From the NCBI GenBank assembly GCA_020348305.1, contig CP070746.1, positions 2,461,380 through 2,496,907 of the forward strand: 35,528 nucleotides of DNA, written 5' to 3'. Shown here piece after piece: positions 26,934-34,163 of this stretch. Under the pieces are notes generated by a model. The model was given only the letters and a program-made list of their open reading frames with translations, had not been told where the DNA came from and did no database searches. The position numbers and the translations under genes were made by a program. The stretch comes from Desulfobacterales bacterium (lineage in GTDB: Bacteria; Desulfobacterota; Desulfobacteria; Desulfobacterales; JAHEIW01). Each line of letters begins with the position of its first letter. Position 1 is the stretch's first letter.

Positions 26934-27740
26934 TTAGCGCGGCGGGACAAGGATAATTTCTATACGTCGATTCTCTCTTCGCCCTTCTTCGGTCTCATTT
27001 GAGGCTACCGGCTGATAATAGCTGAAACCACTGGCAGTCAATCTTTCCGGCTCTATACCCGCTTCATCCTGCAGAAATCGGACGACAACCGCAGCTCTTG
27101 CTGTCGACAATTCCCAATTGGTCGGAAACTTTGCTTGCAAAGCCTTGCCGATTTGAACATCATCCGTATGTCCCTCAACGACGATATTTTGGTTCGCGCT
27201 TTCTCTAAACGAATCGGCTAATTTTAAAATTACTTCTTTACCTTTTGTCTTTATTCTCACGCTGCCGGAAGCAAATAGAATTTTATCGATAAAGGTTACT
27301 TTTAATTTACCTTCGATTTCTTCAATTTTGATATCCTTTTGCTCGATCTGCTCTTTTAAACTGGATTCGATCTCTATGCGGGTTTTATCTAATTCTGAAA
27401 TGATCTGCTCCTTCTCGACAATCTGTTCCTTAAGACTGTCTTCTATCTGTCTTCGGAGCAGGTCCAATTCTGCAATGGCTTGTTCCTTTTCAGTCACTGC
27501 TATCTTTTCTTGACGCAGTTCGAACTTCAGATCCTCTATGGTATTTAACAGCGACATGTTTACATCTTGGGATTTCTTGTAACGGGCCTGAAGATCTGCC
27601 AGTTGCTTCTGTTCTTTTTCCAACTGCTCCTGGGTTGATGTTAATTCATTTTCAAGTTCTACATATTGATTCTTAGAAACACAGGAAGTTAAAATAAAGC
27701 AAATCAAACAAAGCAATGAAAACAAATTTGTTTTGTCCAT
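26934..27740 (-). CDS. OmpA-family lipoprotein with coiled coil
   Basis: This 268-residue protein has a lipoprotein signal (FILTSC, lipidated C20), a long coiled coil (about 25-150) and a C-terminal OmpA/MotB peptidoglycan-binding domain (150-268) with VEGHTDDVQIGKALQAKFPTNWELSTARA and ENRRIEI. The domain's Asp and Arg that bind the mDAP peptide are present (GHTDD, RRIEI). Two internal repeats of about 24 residues (QIEDSLKEQIVEKEQIISEL and EIESSLKEQIEQKDIKIEEI) extend the coil. It likely tethers the outer membrane to the wall. AAAGGGG precedes ATG 27740. It stands apart from its neighbours in function. Confidence 0.85.
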   Translation of the reverse strand: MDKTNLFSLLCLICFILTSCVSKNQYVELENELTSTQEQLEKEQKQLADLQARYKKSQDVNMSLLNTIEDLKFELRQEKIAVTEKEQAIAELDLLRRQIEDSLKEQIVEKEQIISELDKTRIEIESSLKEQIEQKDIKIEEIEGKLKVTFIDKILFASGSVRIKTKGKEVILKLADSFRESANQNIVVEGHTDDVQIGKALQAKFPTNWELSTARAAVVVRFLQDEAGIEPERLTASGFSYYQPVASNETEEGRRENRRIEIILVPPR

Positions 27741-27839
27741 GGTATTTGCCCCTTTCTATGGTTCAATCGTTCAGATGTGCCTTAAAATGAGTTATTTTGT
27801 TAAAATTGATAAATTCGCAATAAGTCGAATCTTTCAAAA

Positions 27840-28790
27840 TCAGATTTTACACTGTATACCTTTTACAAGCGTTTCAGCAGCAGTATAGGGGTCAACCTTG
27901 CGGGTTATTAAATTGGTGATCAAGTCATTGTAGGCTGGTAAATCGTCTAGATTGTCAAAGATCTTGTCAGCGGCCATCTCCATGACCAGGCGTCGAAAGA
28001 ATTGATATTCACGTTCAACATTGCGCTCATCGAATTTTCCGGTTTCTACCAAGTATTGGCGATGGGCGCTGAAAGCATCAACAAGCTCTATGACGCCTTG
28101 CCCGTCTATCGCCACCGTTTTAATGATGGGCGGTTTCCATTCATTATCAGAGCCGGTGCGCATGTCGAGCATGAGCCGAAGCTGATCGACAACATCGTCA
28201 GCCCCGGGTTTATCGGCCTTATTCACAACAAAGATATCTCCAATTTCCAGAAGCCCGGCCTTCATGGCTTGGATCTCGTCACCCATCCCCGGCAGACTCA
28301 CAACTGCGGTTGTATGAACCGACTCGGCCACTTCCACTTCGTCCTGCCCCACGCCGACCGTCTCAATCACGATGACATCATAGCCCATGGCATCTAAGAC
28401 AAGAACGGCTTCTTTGGTGGTTTTACTCAGGCCTCCCAAATGGCCACGGGTGGCCATGGAACGGATAAAAACGCCCTCGTCTTCCGTATGTTTACGCATT
28501 CTTAACCGGTCACCCAGCAATGCACCCCCGGAAATGGGACTTGAAGGATCAACAGCCACCACACCCACCTTCAAATCCCTCTGTCGAAATTCGGTAATCA
28601 AATGCGCCAACAATGTTGATTTTCCCACTCCCGGTGGTCCGGTAAGACCCAGAATAAATGCATTGCCGGTGTGAGGGTAAAGCGCCTTGAGTATCTGAAT
28701 ACCTTTCGGTTCGGCGTCCTCAAGCAAGCGAATTAACCGGGCAGCCGCCAACTGATTGCCTTGAAGAATCTTCTTTGCTTCGCCTTTCAT
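27840..28790 (-). CDS. meaB: MeaB/ArgK G3E-type GTPase (B12 enzyme chaperone)
   Basis: This 316-residue GTPase has Walker A GPPGVGKST (51-59), the conserved VAVDPSSPISGGALLGDR, Walker B/switch ETVGVGQDEVEVA and the specificity motif NKAD. MeaB guards and reactivates methylmalonyl-CoA mutase or its relatives by gating cobalamin transfer. No mutase subunit lies in the window, so the partner must be encoded elsewhere. The gene starts 9 bases after the aminotransferase stop, so the two are co-transcribed; only a weak TAGGTT is seen as ribosome-binding site. Confidence 0.92.
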   Translation of the reverse strand: MKGEAKKILQGNQLAAARLIRLLEDAEPKGIQILKALYPHTGNAFILGLTGPPGVGKSTLLAHLITEFRQRDLKVGVVAVDPSSPISGGALLGDRLRMRKHTEDEGVFIRSMATRGHLGGLSKTTKEAVLVLDAMGYDVIVIETVGVGQDEVEVAESVHTTAVVSLPGMGDEIQAMKAGLLEIGDIFVVNKADKPGADDVVDQLRLMLDMRTGSDNEWKPPIIKTVAIDGQGVIELVDAFSAHRQYLVETGKFDERNVEREYQFFRRLVMEMAADKIFDNLDDLPAYNDLITNLITRKVDPYTAAETLVKGIQCKI

Positions 28791-28799
28791 AAACAGAAC

Positions 28800-29714
28800 C
28801 TATTCGACAGGATAGAGCCAATGTTTAAAGCGTCCATCCTTGCCGCTGGCGATGTTGTCCATCAACGCTGCCATTTTTTGGGTTACCGGCCCGGGAGTGT
28901 TCTCCATTAGCCGGTCTTCGATCTGTCTTACCGGTAAAACTTTAATGGGGCTACAGGAAAAAAATATTTCTTCCGCTTCATAAAGTAATTCGATAGGTAA
29001 GGGATATTCAGCCGTTTGAATCCCGATAACATCCGCGGCCTGCAGGACAGATTTGCGGCTTATGCCTTCGAGAATCGTTCCCAATGATGGCGTCAGGAGT
29101 CTGCCGTCTTTAACTAAAAAGATAGATTCGGTACCGCCTTCGGCGATAAATCCCTGTGCATCAAGCATAACTGCATGCTCAAGCCCGCGTTTGTTGACTT
29201 CAATTCTAGCCACCATGCCGTTGAGATAGTTTGCTGCCGCCTTGGCGCGAATGGGAACCGTCTGGGGGTCAAGCTTTCGCCAATTGCTGATCCCAGCAGT
29301 GGTCGAGAGCACGGCCGAGAGGTTCTCCTCTATGTCCTGGGCCGGATCAAGTGTAAAAATAGAAATTGTTAATTGTTCCCGGGGGGGAATGATTTCAAAG
29401 GAAAACTGGGGGTAGTAACAGATAATCTTTATAAAACCCTGGCTGAGATTGTTGCGCTTAACCGTGTCTACAACCGCCTTATAAAATTCGTCATGGGAGA
29501 GAGGCAACTCCATATCAAGTAGTTCAGCTGCAGTAAATAGGCGTTTAATATGCTCCTGGAGCCGAAACACGACCGGACCGGAATCGGTATCATGGAAACT
29601 CATGACCTCGAAAATGGCCGATCCCCGACCAAAGCTGTGACTCATAATGTGAACTGTTGCGTTTTCCCAGGCAACAAAATCACCATTTAAATAAACGATT
29701 CGTTCGCTCAACAT
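28800..29714 (-). CDS. Class IV aminotransferase (branched-chain or D-amino acid type)
   Basis: This 304-residue fold-type IV PLP enzyme has YLNGDFV and SFGRGSAIFEV at the N-terminus, the Schiff-base Lys in IRAKAAANYLNGM, and the E-loop FIAEGGTESIFLVKDG. These fit the IlvE/D-alanine transaminase superfamily; the split between BCAT, DAAT and ADC lyase cannot be made safely here. ATG 29714 is chosen over a TTG at 29741 because AAAGGAG lies 7 bases upstream. It is directly upstream of meaB, which fits branched-chain amino acid degradation through propionyl- and methylmalonyl-CoA. That link is inference. Confidence 0.85.
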   Translation of the reverse strand: MLSERIVYLNGDFVAWENATVHIMSHSFGRGSAIFEVMSFHDTDSGPVVFRLQEHIKRLFTAAELLDMELPLSHDEFYKAVVDTVKRNNLSQGFIKIICYYPQFSFEIIPPREQLTISIFTLDPAQDIEENLSAVLSTTAGISNWRKLDPQTVPIRAKAAANYLNGMVARIEVNKRGLEHAVMLDAQGFIAEGGTESIFLVKDGRLLTPSLGTILEGISRKSVLQAADVIGIQTAEYPLPIELLYEAEEIFFSCSPIKVLPVRQIEDRLMENTPGPVTQKMAALMDNIASGKDGRFKHWLYPVE

Positions 29715-29879
29715 CGCCTCTCTCCTTTCATATCCCCACAAAAAGGCAACTTGCGCCGGAAGTATCCCTTATCATTTTCCACTAAAAACTGTCAATCTAA
29801 CCAAAATCCCGCTTGCAAAACGCAGCGCAAAAGTGCATTGCCAAATTTGGTTAATGAAGTTTTAAGACTTTGAACGTGA

Positions 29880-30545
29880 TCAAGTCCCATGACCTCCATC
29901 AGCCCAGGTCCAAGGGGAAAGACCGAATCGCAGCCATTTAAATCGGTTTAGAATTACCTCAGATATGTTTTTACCTATGCGGCACATGAATACATTTTCC
30001 GACTTCAAGCAGATATTCGGTTCATTTGTCTGATACTCCTGAAATCCCTGCGGTTCAAATAATCTAATCAGCATGCTACGGTATTCTTGCGCCGTCTTTT
30101 TTGTCCCCTCCAGGTCCCAGGTCCATGAATATCCGACCATATAGGCAATTTTATCTTCAATCTGCGGATGGTCAACCACCATTTTGAGGATACTGGAAGC
30201 AATTTTTGCTGAGCGCCAGGGCCGTGCGACCTCAATGGCTTTGACTTCCACCATAATCTGAGGGCCGAGTTCTGGCCATCGCTCACCGGGTTCGGGATAG
30301 GCCAACACACCGAAACCGATGATAGTATTAGCCTCGATTAAAGCTAAAACTACGTTTGTGTCTGGCTGTTGTGCTATCTCCTCCAGTGTATCCCGCCTAG
30401 TATAAAGGGATTTATATTGGGAGTGGGTGCTAAATTGACTGTCAAGTATGTACCGGCGAATCTGTTGGGGCTTACAAGAAGCGCGAATTCGCACATCGCC
30501 TTTGGGAGTTGCAAAGAAAATTTCTTTTGCAGGATTCTTGCTCAT
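29880..30545 (-). CDS. acuA: AcuA-like GNAT acetyltransferase
   Basis: This 221-residue protein matches, as far as I remember it, Bacillus AcuA (about 210 residues), which acetylates and shuts off acetyl-CoA synthetase. Shared segments in order are ERW, AIEVA, the WTWDLEGTKK block (AcuA has WHWDLKGMKK), EYR and RIGKNIS, ending in RLRF. The GNAT acetyl-CoA loop is ARPWRSAKIASSIL. No acs or acuBC is seen next to it. It is divergent from the beta-oxidation operon and may help control acyl-CoA formation. No clear Shine-Dalgarno precedes ATG 30545. Confidence 0.75.
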   Translation of the reverse strand: MSKNPAKEIFFATPKGDVRIRASCKPQQIRRYILDSQFSTHSQYKSLYTRRDTLEEIAQQPDTNVVLALIEANTIIGFGVLAYPEPGERWPELGPQIMVEVKAIEVARPWRSAKIASSILKMVVDHPQIEDKIAYMVGYSWTWDLEGTKKTAQEYRSMLIRLFEPQGFQEYQTNEPNICLKSENVFMCRIGKNISEVILNRFKWLRFGLSPWTWADGGHGT

Positions 30546-30692
30546 AGAACGTCAGGCGGGGATTTAAGGGTACCCCAACTTTAGTATAGATTAAATGTTG
30601 ATGAATTCGTAAAAAGCCGATTTCATAAAATATCAATGGGACAAAACGAGTGTCAAGGCAATTCATGTCAGGTGAATATCGTATTTTTTTTC

Positions 30693-30729
30693 TTGACTAA
30701 CTACGCATGTAGCTAATATATAGCTATAT
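30693..30729 (+). promoter_or_regulatory. Sigma-70-like promoter with overlapping operator palindrome
   Basis: TTGACT (30693-30698) is followed after 17-18 bases by ATATAT/TATATA (30716-30722). ATATAGCTATAT (30718-30729) is a perfect 12-bp palindrome over the -10 element. TAGCTA occurs at 30710-30715 and 30721-30726, spaced one helical turn. A repressor dimer could bind here and control the SDR-thiolase operon. The start codon is 54 bases downstream with a CGGAGG ribosome-binding site. Confidence 0.6.
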
Positions 30730-30783
30730 CGTAAATAAAAAATTTTAATTTATTTGATACTTTAACGACAATCGGAGGATGAA

Positions 30784-31533
30784 ATGCTTCTGGAAGGAAA
30801 AAATGCATTGGTCACCGGTGGCTCTCAAGGTATTGGAGCTGCAACTTCTCTCGAACTGGCCCGCGAAGGCGCCAACATTTGTCTCACCTATCGCAAGCAC
30901 GAGGCTGAAGCCAAACAATATGCAGAGCAAATTCGGTCAATGGGGCGCAAAACCATAGCTGTTCAATGCGATATTTCTTCTTTTGCCGACGCCGAACGTG
31001 TGGTTCAGACTGCCATCAATGAATTCGGAAGATTGGATATCCTGGTCAACAATGCCGGGATGAACTGGGACGGGGTATCCTGGAAAATGAGTGAAAAACA
31101 ATGGGATCGGGTACTGGAGGTCAATTTAAAAGGCTATTTTAATTTTACCCGCCAGGTTGCACCCATATTCAAAGACCAAAAATACGGCAAGATTATTAAT
31201 ATCACCTCTATTAACGGGCTACGTGGAAAGTTCGGTCAAACGAACTATTCGGCATCAAAAGCCGGTATTATCGGATTTACCAAGGCGCTGGCAAAGGAAC
31301 TGGGTGGGTTCGGCGTGAATGTCAATGCCGTCGCTCCCGGGCTAATTGAGACCGCGATGCTCAAAGAATCGGAAGCCAGGGATAAAATCATTGATATGGC
31401 GATGGGTGAAAGCGCGCTGAAACAAGTGGGTCAACCGGAAGATTTGGCCTATCTAGTGGCCTTTTTAGCATCCGAAAAAGCGAGGCATATTACCGGAGAG
31501 GTAATTAAGGTAGACGGAGGTCAGTATATTTAA
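30784..31533 (+). CDS. Short-chain dehydrogenase/reductase (FabG-like)
   Basis: This 249-residue classical SDR has TGGSQGIG (11-18) for NAD(P), NNAG, and the catalytic Ser-Tyr-Lys in TSINGLRG and YSASKAG. The HITGEVIKVDGGQYI end is typical of FabG-like tetrameric enzymes. It would oxidise or reduce a 3-hydroxy/3-oxoacyl-CoA. As first gene of an operon with thiolase, hydratase and HAD genes, it more likely serves degradation than fatty acid synthesis. Because the operon also has an HAD, this enzyme may act on a different intermediate (for example a branched or cyclic one). CGGAGG lies 5-6 bases before ATG 30784. Confidence 0.87.
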   Translation: MLLEGKNALVTGGSQGIGAATSLELAREGANICLTYRKHEAEAKQYAEQIRSMGRKTIAVQCDISSFADAERVVQTAINEFGRLDILVNNAGMNWDGVSWKMSEKQWDRVLEVNLKGYFNFTRQVAPIFKDQKYGKIINITSINGLRGKFGQTNYSASKAGIIGFTKALAKELGGFGVNVNAVAPGLIETAMLKESEARDKIIDMAMGESALKQVGQPEDLAYLVAFLASEKARHITGEVIKVDGGQYI

Positions 31534-31535
31534 TG

Positions 31536-31605
31536 GTGTTTGGTATTTAGTTGTTTGTGTTTTGTTTTAGTTGCCGAATACCAAACACAAAACACGAAAC
31601 ACTAA
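31536..31605. repeat. AACACGA-type hairpin repeat between SDR and thiolase genes
   Basis: GTGTTTGGTATT (31536-31547) and AATACCAAACAC (31577-31588) are exact reverse complements around 29 bases that are themselves TTTGTGTTTTG-like. AAAACACGAAACAC follows. The thiolase reading frame stays open through it, but the family start is later, at 31620. Confidence 0.7.
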
Positions 31606-31619
31606 TATCGGAGATATTC

Positions 31620-32786
31620 ATGAGCAAAGTTGCCATTATCGGTGTAGGACAGAGTGCGTTTGTGAGGTCGTATCCGGGTTCGATACGGGAGCTGGCCTTT
31701 GAAGGATTCAAGGAGGCCATGCAGGATGCCCGGTTGACGACCAAGGATATTGACGCATCCGTCATCTGTTCTGCCCCGGAATATGATAAACAACGATCAC
31801 CGGCTGGCGTATTTGCCGAATATATGGGCCTAAACCCGCAACCGACCTTTTATGTGGAAAGTTTGTGTTCCTCAAGCAGCATGGGAGTCCGATTGGCCTA
31901 TTCTCTGGTCAAGTCAGGACTTCATGATGTGGTGGCCGTCATCGGATTTCAAAAAATGTCGGAGATTTCCTCTTCTGAATCCCAGGAACGAATGGGCCGG
32001 GGTGCGGATATTCAGTGGGAAAGCCCTTTCGGCACCATGATGCCGGCCTATTATGCCATGTTTGCCCGCGCGCATATGGAAAAATACGGCACTACCCTGG
32101 AGGATCTGGCGTTGATTCGGGTGAAGGCGGCCACGTACGGCCAGTTAAATGACAAGGCGGTTTACCGCAAACCGGTTACCTTCGACATGTTCTCCGATCC
32201 GGAAAATCGGATGTCCGGACCGGTGGCCAGCCCTTTAAGGGTTGGTGATTGCTGCGCCAATGCGGACGGAAGCTCTTGCATAATTGTGGCCAAAGAGGAA
32301 AAAGCCAAGGCCCTCTGTAAAAAACCCGTGTGGATAATGGGCCTCGGTGCTGCCACAGCCAGTGTAAATCTGGCCGGAAGAGATGTTTTTACCGGATTAG
32401 CCGTCGCCCAGAAGGCCGGCAAGCAGGCTTATGAAATGGCCGGCGTTGCGCCCAAGGATATAGACGTTGCCGAAGTGCACGATTGTTTTACGATCGCCGA
32501 AATGATGGCTTATGAAGATTTAGGTTTTGCCAGGCCGGGAGAGGGCAAAGCGCTTGTTAAGGATAAAGCCACCTATAAGGAAGGCAGTATCCCCGTCAAT
32601 GTTGATGGTGGTCTGCTATCTAAAGGACATCCCATCGGGGCCACGGGCGGATCTCAGATCAGAACCATTGTGCTTCAGCTTCGCGATGAAGCCGGTGATA
32701 TCCAAGTAAAGGATCCGCAAATCGGTCTGGTGCATAATATCGGCGGTGTGGGCTTGTACGGAAATGTCACAATATTAGCAAGGTGA
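31620..32786 (+). CDS. SCP2-type thiolase (acetyl-CoA acetyltransferase family)
   Basis: This 388-residue thiolase of the SCP2-type subfamily has nucleophile C83 in ESLCSSSSMG, VHDCFTIAE and the acid/base His in GGLLSKGHPIGATGG. The C-terminal block where classical thiolases have a second Cys (CxGGGxG) reads HNIGGVGLYGNV here, which is usual for this subfamily. It cleaves a 3-oxoacyl-CoA with CoA. The family often works as a complex with a DUF35 protein, and that gene follows directly. ATG 31620 is chosen because CGGAG lies upstream and SKVAIIGVG is the family N-terminus; the frame opens at 31551 only through a repeat. Confidence 0.88.
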   Translation: MSKVAIIGVGQSAFVRSYPGSIRELAFEGFKEAMQDARLTTKDIDASVICSAPEYDKQRSPAGVFAEYMGLNPQPTFYVESLCSSSSMGVRLAYSLVKSGLHDVVAVIGFQKMSEISSSESQERMGRGADIQWESPFGTMMPAYYAMFARAHMEKYGTTLEDLALIRVKAATYGQLNDKAVYRKPVTFDMFSDPENRMSGPVASPLRVGDCCANADGSSCIIVAKEEKAKALCKKPVWIMGLGAATASVNLAGRDVFTGLAVAQKAGKQAYEMAGVAPKDIDVAEVHDCFTIAEMMAYEDLGFARPGEGKALVKDKATYKEGSIPVNVDGGLLSKGHPIGATGGSQIRTIVLQLRDEAGDIQVKDPQIGLVHNIGGVGLYGNVTILAR

Positions 32787-32844
32787 TATCTTTATTCGAA
32801 TTTTGAACATACAAGGGATTTATGCGTTATTAGGGAGTTAATTT

Positions 32845-33279
32845 ATGAGCAGCGTCAAAGAGGTTGATGATCGGTTTAAGAAATTCGGAACGGTGAGCTT
32901 TACCTCCATTACCAAAACCAACGACTTCATCGATTATCTAGAGAAAGGCAAAGTGATGGGCACCCGCTGCAAAGGCTGTGGTCTGATCTTTTTCCCGCCA
33001 CGGGCAGATTGTCACCAATGTCTTGCCGGTAATATGGAATGGTCGGAGATCACCGGAACGGGTAAGCTGGTAACTTATAGCAAATTGGAGTTTGCTCCGA
33101 TCGGCTTTCAGGAAGATGTGCCCTATTGTATCGCACTGTTGGACTATGGCGATTATAAAGTGTTTGGCAGAATAGCCGATGACCTGTCCGAACAAGATAT
33201 AGAAGTTGGCATGCAAATGAAGACCGCAGTTAATACACTGCCAAACGGACAGCTGAATTATGTTTTCCAAAAATCATAG
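32845..33279 (+). CDS. DUF35 Zn-ribbon/OB-fold protein, thiolase partner
   Basis: This 144-residue protein has an N-terminal rubredoxin-like zinc ribbon (C42, C45, C56, C59 in RCKGCG and DCHQC), then an OB-fold (WSEITGTGKLVTYS to PYCIALLDYGDYKVFGRI). Such proteins bind SCP2-type thiolases and help carry or position the acyl-CoA; BbsA of the toluene pathway, with thiolase BbsB, is a named example. It sits 58 bases after the thiolase gene, with GGGAG 8-9 bases before its ATG. It has an N-terminal extension of about 30 residues before the ribbon. Confidence 0.88.
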   Translation: MSSVKEVDDRFKKFGTVSFTSITKTNDFIDYLEKGKVMGTRCKGCGLIFFPPRADCHQCLAGNMEWSEITGTGKLVTYSKLEFAPIGFQEDVPYCIALLDYGDYKVFGRIADDLSEQDIEVGMQMKTAVNTLPNGQLNYVFQKS

Positions 33280-33289
33280 ATTGAGTTCT

Positions 33290-33354
33290 GTGTTTCGTGT
33301 TTTTTACAATATTAATATCTCAAAGATGCTGTCTTAAAACCGAACACGAAATAC
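33290..33354. repeat. AACACGA-type hairpin repeat between DUF35 and hydratase genes
   Basis: GTGTTTCGTGTT (33290-33301) faces AACACGAAATAC (33343-33354) with one wobble pair over 12 positions. The 41-base loop is AT-rich. It has the same units as the hairpin at 31536-31605 and the repeat at 9412-9436. Confidence 0.6.
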
Positions 33355-33382
33355 TAATCACTAAATACTAAGGAAGATAGAC

Positions 33383-34153
33383 ATGTCCGAACTCAAGCAT
33401 CTCAAAATCGAAAAGGCTGATGGTGTAGCGCGGATTAAGTTTGCCCGTCCCAAGCACAATGTATTCAACATCGAAATGATGAATGAACTGAACCGCGAAC
33501 TGGAAGGGCTTGTCTCCGATAAGGATTTGAAGTGTCTGGTCGTCTATGGCGAAGGCCCGAGTTGGTGTGCAGGCGTGGAGGTTGCCGATCATAAACCGGA
33601 AATGGCCGCTGAGATGATCGCTGCCTTTAACCGCATCTTCGAACTCGTTGACAAGCTCGAGGTGCCGACGATTGCAGCCGTTCACGGCGCTTGCCTTGGA
33701 GGAGGCATGGAGGTTGCCATCGCGTGCGACATTATTATTGCAAGTAAAAGCGCCATTTTCGGCCAACCCGAAATTAAGCTTGGCTTTCTGCCGCCCTATG
33801 CAGCGATTCGTCTGCCGCATCTGGTTGGTTCAGCCAAAGCCATAGAGATTTGCACCACCGGAAAACGTTACGCCGCAGAAGAGGTGCAGCAAATGGGAAT
33901 GGTGGCCTACGCGGTTGAAGACGGTCAGTTTAACGAAGCCGTCGACAAAATTGTAAAAGAGATCCAGACCAATAGTCCGCTTATAATCCGGCTTAACAAA
34001 CAAGCAGTCAAACAACACCTTGGGATGCACTTTCCCCAAGCACTACAAGGTGTCAGCGATCTTTTTCTGAACACATTAATGAAAACAGAAGACGTTCTGG
34101 AGGGGATAGCGAGCTTCGAAGAAAAACGCAAACCGGTTTGGAAAAATAAGTAA
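33383..34153 (+). CDS. Enoyl-CoA hydratase/isomerase family protein
   Basis: This 256-residue crotonase has the oxyanion-hole segments SWCAGVEVADH (60-70) and GACLGGGMEVA (102-112). Both catalytic glutamates of the hydratase family are present, E110 (GGGME) and E130 (FGQPE). The following segment LGFLPPYAAIRLP differs from the GTIPGAGGTQRL of typical short-chain hydratases and reminds me of cyclohexa-1,5-diene-carbonyl-CoA hydratases (Dch), an uncertain impression. It hydrates an unsaturated acyl-CoA in the same operon as thiolase and HAD. AAGGAAG precedes ATG 33383. Since the next gene also has an ECH domain, this one may be specialised. Confidence 0.87.
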   Translation: MSELKHLKIEKADGVARIKFARPKHNVFNIEMMNELNRELEGLVSDKDLKCLVVYGEGPSWCAGVEVADHKPEMAAEMIAAFNRIFELVDKLEVPTIAAVHGACLGGGMEVAIACDIIIASKSAIFGQPEIKLGFLPPYAAIRLPHLVGSAKAIEICTTGKRYAAEEVQQMGMVAYAVEDGQFNEAVDKIVKEIQTNSPLIIRLNKQAVKQHLGMHFPQALQGVSDLFLNTLMKTEDVLEGIASFEEKRKPVWKNK

Positions 34154-34163
34154 AGGAACTTCA

